From positions 1 to 37,282 of the IMG/VR virus record IMGVR_UViG_3300034774_000181: a stretch of 37,282 nt of DNA. The stretch is one strand, 5' to 3'. The DNA comes from a virus. The notes below the pieces were generated by a model that did not search any database, was not told the origin of the DNA, and was given only the letters and a program-made list of their open reading frames with translations. Shown here one piece after another: positions 15,083 through 22,269 of the stretch. Made by a program: the position numbers and the translations under genes. Every line of letters begins with the position of its first letter. The first letter of the stretch is position 1.

Positions 15083-15440
15083 AGGAAGAAAAGTAACATT
15101 CAACGGCATCGTGTTCGACTCTCAGATTGAGGGACAACGCTATTTACAATTGTTGTCTATGGAGCAGACAGGGGACATATCACATTTGGTATGTCACCCT
15201 AAATTTGAGTTACAGCCGTCATTCAAGCATCACGGCAAAACGATTCGCGCCATTACGTACACGGCTGATTTCCAGTACACCGACTTAGCTAATGGTGATG
15301 TGATAGTTGAGGACGTTAAAGGGCGAAACAACCGTGCTAAACGATCTAATACAGCCTTCATTCCACCTGCAGGACGGTTACGGATAAAGCTGTTCAAGTA
15401 CAAATTTCCAACCTTAAAATTTATCATCAAAGTAATGTGA
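15075..15440 (+). CDS. DUF1064 family endonuclease (Holliday junction resolvase-like)
   Basis: 121 residues. The order GIVFDSQIEGQRYLQLLSME, then HPKFELQP, then ITYTADFQYTD, then VIVEDVKG fits DUF1064: a PD-(D/E)XK-like fold in which E19, D90 and the E-x-K pair (EDVKG) form the metal site. The family is usually found next to phage recombination genes and is thought to resolve or trim DNA junctions. The segment after VKG differs from the common form, being basic and rich in Arg and Asn. Overlap with the ERF gene supports a joint role. Confidence 0.78.
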   Translation: MSRGRKVTFNGIVFDSQIEGQRYLQLLSMEQTGDISHLVCHPKFELQPSFKHHGKTIRAITYTADFQYTDLANGDVIVEDVKGRNNRAKRSNTAFIPPAGRLRIKLFKYKFPTLKFIIKVM

Positions 15441-15450
15441 GGAGCATTGA

Positions 15451-15537
15451 ATGTATGACTTACTATATTGTGGCGAATATGAAAAAGAAATCCGGGAGAT
15501 AGTCTTGAAAGTGGTAGAGGAGAAGAAAAACTCATGA
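15451..15537 (+). CDS. Microprotein, 28 aa
   Basis: MYDLLYCGEYEKEIREIVLK... is preceded by TGAGGAG at a good distance, and its stop overlaps the next ATG as ATGA. The helix is charged. It is probably translated and coupled to the next gene. Function unknown. Confidence 0.5.
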   Translation: MYDLLYCGEYEKEIREIVLKVVEEKKNS

Positions 15538-15761
15538 CACACATTACAGAAGAAAAAACTGGTGTCTCATTGTATGGTCAGCTGAGGGTATACGATTTGT
15601 TAGCTATTCGTGCGGTGAGCCTATTAGAGCGGGCTGTCATGCTCGATAGCCAGTATCTATTTGATTCACTCGTAGATGCGCCAGTTAAAAACATAAAATT
15701 TAAACTCACTGATGGTGAGCGAACACTTCAAGTCACAATAGAGATAGAGGAAGTCGAATGA
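15534..15761 (+). CDS. Small unknown protein, 75 aa
   Basis: A helical N-terminal half (LRVYDLLAIRAVSLLERAVM) and a beta C-terminal half ending in VTIEIEEVE. It overlaps both neighbours by ATGA. The C-terminal strands, with TDGERTLQV, look like a small domain of unknown function. It lies in the recombination/early operon. Confidence 0.6.
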   Translation: MTHITEEKTGVSLYGQLRVYDLLAIRAVSLLERAVMLDSQYLFDSLVDAPVKNIKFKLTDGERTLQVTIEIEEVE

Positions 15762-16357
15762 GTAACGCGCCCACACATTACACCGACATCATGACACAAA
15801 TCAAATCCGCGGGCGACTTCCAACCAGAAGCAATCGAGAATGTGATAGAGCGGTTATTGTCTCAGGCGGAAATGGGGCAGTGGCTCATCGGTGATGTCAT
15901 TAATTTGGTAGGCGGTGAGAGTGACCACATAGAACGACTCGCTAAAATGGTTGGGGTGCAAGTTGCCACGCTAGAAAGTTATGCCCGCATATCGGCAATA
16001 TGGGAATCAGATATTCGTTGGGATTTACTGGCAGACTACGAGTGGATAAAATATTCACACTTAAAAGCTCTAGCACCTATTGTAAATGACACTGAGTTTG
16101 GGTTTACAGTCGCCATAGACGCGATTAAACACGCATCCGCTAATCTTATGACGGTTAAGGAGTTACGTCGCTATATTGCCGTAACGATACGCGGGAATGA
16201 GCCGAAAACGAAATGGGTTAAGGTCTTTGAATGTGATGGGTACAAGACAAACAAAGACGGTTCTTATCCACAAATCGAGCTATCAGTATTAGCCGAACCG
16301 CTGGAAAGATGGAAAACATATAGAATTAAATTCTACGAGATTGAGGAACAATCATGA
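15758..16357 (+). CDS. HTH-containing protein of unknown role
   Basis: 199 residues. Residues about 45-90 (MGQWLIGDVINLVGG, then IERLAKMVGVQVATLESYARI) look like a KorB/ParB-type helix-turn-helix region. It is followed by a helix (YEWIKYSHLKALAPI) that recurs in phage proteins of this kind. The C-terminal 60 residues are basic and beta-like. A DNA-binding regulator or replication accessory is likely; no target is known. It overlaps both neighbours. Confidence 0.6.
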   Translation: MSNAPTHYTDIMTQIKSAGDFQPEAIENVIERLLSQAEMGQWLIGDVINLVGGESDHIERLAKMVGVQVATLESYARISAIWESDIRWDLLADYEWIKYSHLKALAPIVNDTEFGFTVAIDAIKHASANLMTVKELRRYIAVTIRGNEPKTKWVKVFECDGYKTNKDGSYPQIELSVLAEPLERWKTYRIKFYEIEEQS

Positions 16358-16551
16358 GTAAGCAAGAAACGCTAAAATTACTAAAGTCAAAACTAAACCT
16401 GATGGACAAACGTATTTCAGCGGTCAATCACCATTTTGCATTAGGGGGGACGTTTTGCGACTATTGTAATCAAATGGTCCCGTTGGAACAAAAGCGAGAC
16501 ACTATCCTTGATGAGATAGCAATGATTAACAACCATGAGTTGCTAGACTAA
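16354..16551 (+). CDS. Small protein with a CxxC pair, 65 aa
   Basis: Two helices separated by CDYCNQMV, a hairpin suited to share a zinc ion. Single CxxC proteins can dimerise around zinc. It overlaps the previous gene by ATGA. Unknown function; one of several small cysteine-pair proteins in this phage. Confidence 0.55.
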   Translation: MSKQETLKLLKSKLNLMDKRISAVNHHFALGGTFCDYCNQMVPLEQKRDTILDEIAMINNHELLD

Positions 16552-16579
16552 ACATACCCCAACAGAATAGGAGAATGTT

Positions 16580-16888
16580 ATGAATCATCCATTTAGTTAC
16601 CTACAGAAACATGCCGACCAAGCCATAGAGGTTTTGCAAGACTTGCCAATGGGGAATTTTCAGATTCTCCAATGGAATAGAGAGAAAACGGCTGAGGAAA
16701 TAGACCTAGTTGAATTATCGTTTCGTAATTTCTATTATTGCCGCTGTTGTGATGGTTGGATTGAGGGGCATATGAAAATTGAGTATGTCAATAACATCCA
16801 ACCGATGGCATTAGCTGGAAGGCAAGGAACGGCACTGGTTTGCAGACGTTGCAATTACGAAATTAGTTTTAGTGGGATGGTGTCATGA
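16580..16888 (+). CDS. Zinc-ribbon protein, 102 aa
   Basis: The N-terminal part is helical (DQAIEVLQDLPMGNFQILQW). The C-terminal half holds CRCCDGW and CRRCNYE about 30 residues apart, a four-cysteine zinc ribbon. The start is preceded by AACAGAATAGGAGAATGTT, a leader sequence that recurs before other genes in this genome. Possibly a DNA-, RNA- or polymerase-binding adaptor. Confidence 0.6.
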   Translation: MNHPFSYLQKHADQAIEVLQDLPMGNFQILQWNREKTAEEIDLVELSFRNFYYCRCCDGWIEGHMKIEYVNNIQPMALAGRQGTALVCRRCNYEISFSGMVS

Positions 16889-17103
16889 GTAACGAAATCA
16901 ATGCACGGAATCTAAACATAGCCATCCAAGATCAATACGATGCTGACGAGCATGTATTCAAAGTTGGGGATTATGTAACTATCAACAGTCACTCATCCCG
17001 TGTACCGTATCATGTCACCGAATTAATTGGTGAAGAACACGCGATGTTAGACGATAGTTACGCCTATCCATATAAATTCAGTGAGTTAACACATATTGAT
17101 TGA
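16885..17103 (+). CDS. Small unknown protein, 72 aa
   Basis: A beta-strand-rich domain (VFKVGDYVTINSHSSRVPYHV) resembling a KOW or SH3-like barrel, which is common in proteins that contact nucleic acids. It overlaps the zinc-ribbon gene by ATGA and is the last gene before leader A. Family unknown. Confidence 0.55.
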   Translation: MSNEINARNLNIAIQDQYDADEHVFKVGDYVTINSHSSRVPYHVTELIGEEHAMLDDSYAYPYKFSELTHID

Positions 17104-17134
17104 GCCTGTCATCTAAAGTCAATGTATTAGTTTC

Positions 17135-17163
17135 TTGCACAGTGGGGTGATCTCGTATACAAT
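17135..17163 (+). promoter_or_regulatory. Promoter of leader A
   Basis: TTGCAC (17135-17140), a 17-base spacer, and TACAAT (17158-17163). The spacer and flanks closely match the promoters at 17622 and 18684. It drives the leader and the gene at 17399. Confidence 0.75.
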
Positions 17164-17398
17164 TAGAGTGTATCTAAAGAGAAAAACCATTTTGAGATTC
17201 ATATTTAGTAGAGAGGTAGCCTATGCACAACATGTAACACGCGGTAGATGTCTATATAAAAAAGTGAATCCCTGACAAGTAACAAGCGAGTCAAGGATGG
17301 GTGGGGCAAAAACAGTTAACTGTTCATCTGCCTCCAAGTATATCAAAACCCCACCCACAACGCAACCTACGGACAATAGAATAGAATAGGAAAACATT
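17164..17398 (+). promoter_or_regulatory. Structured 5' leader A
   Basis: This gene-free stretch of about 235 bases holds an imperfect hairpin (CCCTGAC 17270-17276 with GTCAAGG 17290-17296). A 9 bp closing stem follows (TGGGTGGGG 17298-17306 with CCCCACCCA 17349-17357). Inside its 42-base loop lies the perfect 14 bp palindrome AACAGTTAACTGTT (17311-17324) and AAGTATATCA (17336-17345). It ends with AATAGAATAGGAAAACATT before the ATG. The same plan, with other sequences, is found in leaders B and C. It is probably a cis-acting RNA or DNA structure. Confidence 0.65.
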
Positions 17399-17602
17399 AT
17401 GACGTTCCCAAAGTATATTTACCCAACAGTTTGCCCCAAATGTGGTAGTAAGAATATAGACGGATGTGAAGGCACAACCTTTGACGGTTTGGCATTGGGA
17501 CATCTGACAAATTGGTGTTACGCATGTAAAACCCCAGACGGGAAGGGGTATGCTTGGTGTACGGGATTGATTGAAGAGACAGAGGATACCGACCATAAGT
17601 AA
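17399..17602 (+). CDS. Small zinc-ribbon protein, 67 aa
   Basis: CPKCGSKNIDGCEG, then NWCYACKTPDGKG, forms a four-cysteine zinc ribbon resembling those in DNA-binding or primase-like proteins, but nothing else is present. It stands alone between leaders A and B, so it is expressed from its own promoter. The amount of regulatory sequence before so small a gene is notable. Confidence 0.65.
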   Translation: MTFPKYIYPTVCPKCGSKNIDGCEGTTFDGLALGHLTNWCYACKTPDGKGYAWCTGLIEETEDTDHK

Positions 17603-17621
17603 ACGCTAATACCACAATTCC

Positions 17622-17650
17622 TTGCACAGTGGCGCGATCTCGGTTACAAT
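17622..17650 (+). promoter_or_regulatory. Promoter of leader B
   Basis: TTGCAC (17622-17627), 17-base spacer, TACAAT (17645-17650). The block 17617-17678 is almost identical to 18679-18739, including about 25 bases after the -10. A shared operator within the spacer (GTGGCGCGATCTCG) is possible. Confidence 0.78.
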
Positions 17651-17788
17651 TAAAGTGTACCTAAAAGAGAAAAACGCCACTGTTTTGAGACAGACGGCGC
17701 AGGAGTGGTTAGCAAGCATATGCTTATATGTCACCACAGTATAGCACAGACCACTCCTAAAACACAATAGAATAGGAGAATTATAGAT
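17651..17788 (+). promoter_or_regulatory. Structured 5' leader B
   Basis: After the conserved block comes a hairpin (CGCC-CTGT with ACAG-GGCG, 17675-17699). Next is a 9 bp closing stem (AGGAGTGGT 17701-17709 with ACCACTCCT 17750-17758). Its 40-base loop carries the perfect 12 bp palindrome AAGCATATGCTT (17714-17725) and AGTATAGCA (17738-17746). It ends in CAATAGAATAGGAG before the ATG at 17789. Confidence 0.7.
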
Positions 17789-18610
17789 ATGAATTATACC
17801 GAAGATAATCCGTTAAAATTATTTAGCTTTGGCGGAGGGGTTCAAAGTCATGCGGTACTACTCATGCAAATCAAAGGGCTAGTTAATTATGATGCTTTTA
17901 TATTTGCCAATGTCGGGAATGATTCGGAGAGTCCAAAAACTATAGCGTATATGGATGAGGTCACACGCCCGTTATGCGAGAAATACGGGATTAACCTTAT
18001 AGAAGTGCAAAAAACAACATTTGGTGAGCCTGAGACACTTGTAAAATATATATACAGAACGCCTTTAAGCGTACCAATTCCTGCAAGAACTTCCAACGGA
18101 GCACCGGGGAGCCGATCCTGTACCAATGATTTTAAAATAAGCGTGGTTGATAAATGGGTTAAACAACAAGACGCTACTCATTGCATAGTTGGGTTGGGTA
18201 TATCTTTGGATGAAATTAGACGAATGAGAGATGAAGACTGGCACGATATGCAAGGCAAGTCAAAAATCGGATTCTTTAAAAAACGCCAATATCCACTAAT
18301 TGATAATCGTATGAATCGGAATGATTGTCATAAAATAGCCAAAGAGTTCAACCTTCCACAAGTCCCCAAAAGCGCATGTTATTTTTGCCCGTTTACCAAA
18401 CACAACGAATGGATCGAGCTTAAAAAGAATCAACCTGCTGAGTTTAATAAAGCCATCGAACTCGAAAATCATATCAATACAAAGCGAGGGGCTACAGGAT
18501 CAGACCGCGTATTCTTACATGCGTCTGCAACGCCATTGAATAATGCAGTAGGAAATCAATTAGCGATGGATGATTTATTAGATGAATGCGATGGTTACTG
18601 CCATACCTAA
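17789..18610 (+). CDS. PP-loop ATP pyrophosphatase, PAPS reductase-like (first)
   Basis: 273 residues. The N-terminal motif LFSFGGGVQSHAVLL is a PP-loop that binds ATP. It is followed by FANVGNDSESPKT, NGAPGSRSCTNDFKI, ISLDEIRRMRD and KSACYFCPFTKH. This order marks a large family found in phages and bacteria, annotated as phosphoadenosine phosphosulfate reductase. Members adenylate a substrate and in related enzymes transfer sulfur or an amine. The Cys-Tyr-Phe-Cys pair and the CT cysteine may hold a metal or act as sulfur acceptors. No sulfate assimilation genes are present, so nucleic acid modification is more likely. It is expressed alone from leader B. Confidence 0.82.
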   Translation: MNYTEDNPLKLFSFGGGVQSHAVLLMQIKGLVNYDAFIFANVGNDSESPKTIAYMDEVTRPLCEKYGINLIEVQKTTFGEPETLVKYIYRTPLSVPIPARTSNGAPGSRSCTNDFKISVVDKWVKQQDATHCIVGLGISLDEIRRMRDEDWHDMQGKSKIGFFKKRQYPLIDNRMNRNDCHKIAKEFNLPQVPKSACYFCPFTKHNEWIELKKNQPAEFNKAIELENHINTKRGATGSDRVFLHASATPLNNAVGNQLAMDDLLDECDGYCHT

Positions 18611-18683
18611 TTCATTGACACGTAAACCCCAGACAAGTAATGTGTCTGAAATAAACATGCTCTAAAAATGGAGCATGGATTCC

Positions 18684-18712
18684 TTGCACAGTGGCGCGAT
18701 CTCGGTTACAAT
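18684..18712 (+). promoter_or_regulatory. Promoter of leader C
   Basis: TTGCAC (18684-18689), 17-base spacer, TACAAT (18707-18712), in a block almost identical to leader B. Directly upstream, CATGCTC and GAGCATG (18658-18678) form a 7 bp hairpin, and a second hairpin (CAGACA with TGTGTCTG) follows the previous gene. These may end or attenuate upstream transcription, although neither is followed by a T run. Confidence 0.78.
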
Positions 18713-18862
18713 TAAAGTGTATCTAAAAGAGAAAACGCCCACTGTGTATCATCACAGAAGGCGGAGGGGCTAGAACAGGTATATATACCGTATGTTGTGT
18801 TTAGTCTACCATTAAAGCCCCTCAAGCGCAACATACGCAAAAAGAATAGGAGTCATTTTATC
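18713..18862 (+). promoter_or_regulatory. Structured 5' leader C
   Basis: Hairpin CGCC-CTGTG with CACAG-GGCG (18736-18763), directly followed by an 8 bp closing stem (GAGGGGCT 18764-18771 with AGCCCCTC 18816-18823). The 44-base loop contains the perfect 12 bp palindrome GGTATATATACC (18778-18789). A second possible pairing (CGTATGTTG with CAACATACG) overlaps the closing stem and would compete with it. It ends in AAAGAATAGGAG before the ATG at 18863. Confidence 0.7.
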
Positions 18863-20143
18863 ATGAGTAAGAAACAAGACGGACAGAACATATCATCTGA
18901 GTCAGGCAATAAGTATTTTACAATGATCGAGAATATCGCATTGCTTGAGCTAAAACCACATCAATTAGCCCTCTACGCTAATTACAAGCGGACATGTGGG
19001 GACGGTGGTACAACATTCAAATCATTGGCGACGCTGGCAAAAGAAACTCATATGGGTAAAAGCAAAATTACATCCACGCGGAAAGAGTTAGAGGAACTTG
19101 GATACATAAAGGTAACTCAAAAGCCAGATGAGGGAGGTAATATCAACCAGCCCCCTGATGTCGTGGTGTGCGACCTAATGCCACGTAATGTTTCGCACTT
19201 CCAGACCCTACCGCAGAATAATAGCCCCCTACCGCAGAATAATAGCCCCCTACCACGAGATGATACCAAAGAAGAACCCTTTAAGAAGAACTCTTTAATA
19301 AGAGAAAAAGAAACTACATTGTCCGACAAATCGGACGGCGCAAATTCCACTACAGAAAAACAGGGATACACCAAAGACCATTTGCAATATGCGATAACGT
19401 TTGAGTGGAACGCACTGAAGAAAACAGGATGTACACCGAAGCTGGATGAGTGGAAGTCCATGTTTAATGATAGTGAACAACTATTGGTACTCAAGAAAGC
19501 AGTTGCGTTATCGAAAGAATCATTACCAGAGATACAACCCCAGTCCGAGCGTGATAGCAAAGCCGAGGCAATGGTGGATACATCCTTTGAAGATACACAG
19601 GCGGAACAATCGGCACTCGATAAGCCAAACGTAGAGAATGACGCGATGAAAGCCAAACGAGACCGCGCTGAATTAGATGTGCTGAATGAAAAGCTGGTGC
19701 AAGTTGCGAAGGCGAAGCATGGACTGTTTGATGAGATTGCACTTGCTCTAGGGCATGATGAAACGTCGCTAAAGTCAAAAGCAGTGGGGCGGGTGGTAGG
19801 ACAAACGCGCAAGGCATTTTTAGATGAGGGATTCGTACTCGGTGAGGCGAAACAATACATAGAACGCCTGCGAGCCTATTATCGCAAGCAAGAGTGGACA
19901 ATCACTGACGAGATATATAAGACCGATAAGAACTTAGCACGGTGGGCAAAGGCGAAAGCGAACAACTCCGAGATTGCAGATGTTAATGGGGTAAACCCTG
20001 CCAACAAAGTGCAGGTTAAATCCAATATACAAGGAACGGGGACATTGGCAACTGGGTTAGTTGTGGAATCAGAGAAGCCCCCAAAGATAGATGATCCTGA
20101 AATGGATAGATTATTTGATGAATTGGAAGCGAAACTTTCATGA
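18863..20143 (+). CDS. Replication initiator-like protein with N-terminal winged helix
   Basis: 426 residues. Residues about 20-100 (LLELKPHQLALYANYKRTCG, TTFKSLATLAKETHMGKSKI, KELEELGYIKV) form a winged-helix domain of the type in phage replication proteins and DnaD-like initiators. A low-complexity linker with the repeat LPQNNSP follows, then a charged middle and a helical C terminus (ARLRAYY-like region, ARWAKAKANN). The gene overlaps the DnaB gene, so it most likely binds the origin and loads the helicase, as lambda O/P or phage DnaD do. I chose the ATG after AGGAGTCATTTTATC. Confidence 0.7.
   Translation: MSKKQDGQNISSESGNKYFTMIENIALLELKPHQLALYANYKRTCGDGGTTFKSLATLAKETHMGKSKITSTRKELEELGYIKVTQKPDEGGNINQPPDVVVCDLMPRNVSHFQTLPQNNSPLPQNNSPLPRDDTKEEPFKKNSLIREKETTLSDKSDGANSTTEKQGYTKDHLQYAITFEWNALKKTGCTPKLDEWKSMFNDSEQLLVLKKAVALSKESLPEIQPQSERDSKAEAMVDTSFEDTQAEQSALDKPNVENDAMKAKRDRAELDVLNEKLVQVAKAKHGLFDEIALALGHDETSLKSKAVGRVVGQTRKAFLDEGFVLGEAKQYIERLRAYYRKQEWTITDEIYKTDKNLARWAKAKANNSEIADVNGVNPANKVQVKSNIQGTGTLATGLVVESEKPPKIDDPEMDRLFDELEAKLS
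19209..19250 (+). repeat. Two perfect 21-bp tandem repeats inside the initiator gene
   Basis: The unit TACCGCAGAATAATAGCCCC(C) occurs twice back to back, with a partial third copy (TACCACG) after it. Because 21 is a multiple of three, the protein repeats PQNNSPL. Direct repeats inside an initiator gene can be origin iterons, as in lambda O. Two copies are few, so replication slippage in a linker is also plausible. Confidence 0.6.
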
Positions 20144-21540
20144 GCTATCCATTAGCAACTACAAAGCCCAAACTCGTTACAGAGCAACATATTAGACCAA
20201 CTCAATTTGAAGTAGTCCCATTTACGCAAGAATCGGAGGAGGCGTTACTGGGCTGTTTGCTAATGGATCCTAAGATTTTCCCAATTATCGCCCGTCGTGT
20301 TGTGGCAGAGGATTATTTTTTAATTCGCCACTCATATATATTCAGAGCAATGGAGAACCTATTCAAAGAATTCCAAACCTATGACTATCTTACCTTATCC
20401 GACTATTTGAGAACACAAAATGTATTAGAAGAAATTGGAGGGCAAGCGCACCTAACATATTTAGTGACCCAAGTACCGAATACCATCCATGCAGAAGTAT
20501 ATGCCGAGCTAGTCGCACGAACAGCCACACGGCGTAGAATATTGATGGCTACGGATACGATGCGAAAGTTGGCACTTGATGAGTCCTTGTCGTTATCAGA
20601 AGTCATCGCTAAATCTGAGAAAGCCTATTCATTGTCTGTGATTGATTTTGCGCGACGGTCAGAGGAATATTGGAGTGATATTATCAATGTCGAAGTTGAT
20701 AAAATTCTTGACCCTGATAAGTATATCAACGATGGATTCCAATTAGAGTTTCCAATAAATAATATCAAATTCAAATTGCAAGCTGAGGAAGTTTCTGTTC
20801 TGGCAGGGCTAACAGGGACGGGGAAAACCGCATTTACGTTATGGTTGATCCTGCATCATCTTCGTGCAGGTCGTCGTGTCATATTTATATCATTGGAAAT
20901 GACCAAACGAAAAATCTTATATCGGCTAGTTGCATTGATAACAGGAATTAGTGCCGAGATGATAGAAAACCGAACCTATGCGAATGATTACGAGAATGGA
21001 GATCGTCGGACAGACGTTTTAAGTGCAATGACTGAGTTAGCCAAATATGAACCTATATTCCATGTTATTGAAAATGCGCGGAGTGCAAAGGCGATCAACC
21101 GTGCAGTTGCTTCGTTGGCATACTCTTCTGATGTTGATTTGGTGGTGGTAGACCATTTAAAGCGTGTTCATGGTGATAAAGGTCAACAAAAAGAATACGA
21201 GCGGTTAGAGAGCATTAGCCAAGAGTTTCAAGCACAGGCTAAAGAATACAAATGTCCCTATTTGGTGTTGCATCAATTGAAGTTACCCCCAGCTACTCAT
21301 ATCCGCAAAGACCAAACGCCATACAGCAATGATTTATATGGTGGTATCTATGTCGAAAATGTTGTGGATAATGTCTATGCGATACACCGTGACGACCACA
21401 GCAAACTGGATATAGCAGATGCTCAACCGGGGCGTGTAGACTTATTTGTGTTAAAAGATCGTAATGGGGGAGGAAACACACGGCAATTAATTGGGAACTT
21501 GCGTTATTTAGGGAATGAGCAATTCCGAAAGTGGCTGTAG
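20140..21540 (+). CDS. dnaB: Replicative DNA helicase, DnaB family
   Basis: 466 residues, the normal length. The N-terminal domain (ESEEALLGCLLMDPKIFPII, then EIGGQAHLTYLV) and the RecA-like C-terminal domain are both present. The Walker A is AGLTGTGKT (222-230), with the usual GRPxxGKT altered. FISLEMTKRKILYRLVALITG and the Walker B VDLVVVDHLKRV follow. It unwinds the fork as a hexamer. No phage polymerase or primase is seen, so it recruits host replication enzymes. The start overlaps the initiator gene by ATGA. Confidence 0.92.
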   Translation: MSYPLATTKPKLVTEQHIRPTQFEVVPFTQESEEALLGCLLMDPKIFPIIARRVVAEDYFLIRHSYIFRAMENLFKEFQTYDYLTLSDYLRTQNVLEEIGGQAHLTYLVTQVPNTIHAEVYAELVARTATRRRILMATDTMRKLALDESLSLSEVIAKSEKAYSLSVIDFARRSEEYWSDIINVEVDKILDPDKYINDGFQLEFPINNIKFKLQAEEVSVLAGLTGTGKTAFTLWLILHHLRAGRRVIFISLEMTKRKILYRLVALITGISAEMIENRTYANDYENGDRRTDVLSAMTELAKYEPIFHVIENARSAKAINRAVASLAYSSDVDLVVVDHLKRVHGDKGQQKEYERLESISQEFQAQAKEYKCPYLVLHQLKLPPATHIRKDQTPYSNDLYGGIYVENVVDNVYAIHRDDHSKLDIADAQPGRVDLFVLKDRNGGGNTRQLIGNLRYLGNEQFRKWL

Positions 21541-21569
21541 ATAGACAGCAAGAAAGTAGGAGGTGAATT

Positions 21570-21641
21570 ATGAAATGGAAACGTGTTTTGCAGATTGTAT
21601 CAACTGTCGAAGAACTAGAACACCAGATTAATGCTAGATAA
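21570..21641 (+). CDS. Microprotein, 23 aa
   Basis: MKWKRVLQIVSTVEELEHQI... is preceded by AGGAGGTGAATT, one of the strongest ribosome binding sites in the genome. It is a basic then acidic helix. It follows the helicase closely and ends just before an operator-like palindrome. Probably translated; function unknown. Confidence 0.45.
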   Translation: MKWKRVLQIVSTVEELEHQINAR

Positions 21642-21643
21642 GA

Positions 21644-21677
21644 ATGGTGTGTATACTCTTGACAATGTACACACCAT
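21644..21677. promoter_or_regulatory. Operator-like inverted repeat over the -35 element
   Basis: ATGGTGTGTATA (21644-21655) and TGTACACACCAT (21666-21677) are inverted copies with 11 of 12 positions matching, centred on the -35 of the promoter at 21659. A repressor bound here would block polymerase. The product of the next gene is a natural candidate. Confidence 0.6.
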
Positions 21678-21687
21678 TTGCTATAAT
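21659..21687 (+). promoter_or_regulatory. Consensus sigma-70 promoter
   Basis: TTGACA (21659-21664), 17-base spacer, TATAAT (21682-21687): a perfect consensus promoter. It would be very strong and so likely needs repression. It serves the gene at 21723 and probably the operon that follows. Confidence 0.85.
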
Positions 21688-21722
21688 TTGGTTATAAGGT
21701 AATTAAAAAACAGGGGAACGAC

Positions 21723-21965
21723 ATGAAGAAACTTACAAAACTACAACATGAAACAATGATTCACCTAGCACAACAAATCAAAATCCAAGAGGTAGATTTC
21801 CTGCCACTAGCAAATGTAAACATGAAGTCATTTTATGCTCTTAAAAGAAAAGGTTTTATAGTTGCGAAAACAATTGGAGGATCAACATTTACAGACAAGG
21901 GCATTGAATACTGTAATAAAAACTTTGATACATTCTTTGGACAATGGTGGGAACGGAATCAATAA
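21723..21965 (+). CDS. Small winged-helix protein, 80 aa, possible autoregulator
   Basis: The order KLQHETMIHLAQQI, LANVNMKSFYALKRKGFIVA, then GSTFTDKGIEYCNK matches a compact winged helix (helix, recognition helix, wing). It is the first gene after a consensus promoter overlapped by a palindrome, so autoregulation is the simplest reading. The start is preceded by CAGGGGAACGAC. The C terminus FFGQWWERNQ is unusual. Confidence 0.6.
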   Translation: MKKLTKLQHETMIHLAQQIKIQEVDFLPLANVNMKSFYALKRKGFIVAKTIGGSTFTDKGIEYCNKNFDTFFGQWWERNQ

Positions 21966-22036
21966 CACCAACCCACCAACGAACCCACAGCCCCTTAACT
22001 GGGGTCTTGGGCGTAAAACTAATAGGAGATGGGCTG

Positions 22037-22105
22037 ATGGAACGCACAGTTTATTGGGTACGATACGAAGATACAAAGGGAATTACAACTGGCGGTAGCC
22101 GATGA
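22037..22105 (+). CDS. Microprotein, 22 aa
   Basis: MERTVYWVRYEDTKGITTGG.. is preceded by AATAGGAGATGGGCTG and its stop overlaps the next ATG as ATGA. The sequence looks like a single beta hairpin. A small C4/G4 hairpin (near 21990-22005) lies in the leader before it. Translation is likely; a separate function is uncertain. Confidence 0.45.
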   Translation: MERTVYWVRYEDTKGITTGGSR

Positions 22106-22269
22106 CTAAATACAAAGGTGATAAACGAGATCACCGACTGCAGTCAGGCAAAGTAACATCTGATGAACGAAAGCGGATCAAGGCGATACTCAAGCAACGC
22201 AAATTATCAATGTCAGACTGGGTGATGGAAAAGGTCGCCCAAGAGGAAGCGAAGGGGAAAACACAATGA
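22102..22269 (+). CDS. Ribbon-helix-helix-like protein, 55 aa
   Basis: The sequence KVTSDERKRIKAILKQRKLS, then MSDWVMEKVAQEE, follows the ribbon-helix-helix pattern: a strand, a helix ending in a basic turn, and a second helix with SxxDWxxxKV. These small dimers bind DNA as repressors or nicking accessories. It overlaps both neighbours by ATGA and so belongs to an operon with the second PP-loop enzyme. Confidence 0.6.
   Translation: MTKYKGDKRDHRLQSGKVTSDERKRIKAILKQRKLSMSDWVMEKVAQEEAKGKTQ

Noticed and set aside
17164-18862. tRNA or known riboswitch in the leaders
   Set aside because: No cloverleaf, CCA end or T-loop is found, and no riboswitch core that I know matches.
19209-19250. CRISPR-like repeat
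   Set aside because: The repeats are tandem without spacers and keep a reading frame.
19117-19860. Minus-strand frame of 247 codons
   Set aside because: Antisense shadow of the initiator gene, very rich in Ser and Phe from the complement of Glu, Lys and Ala codons.
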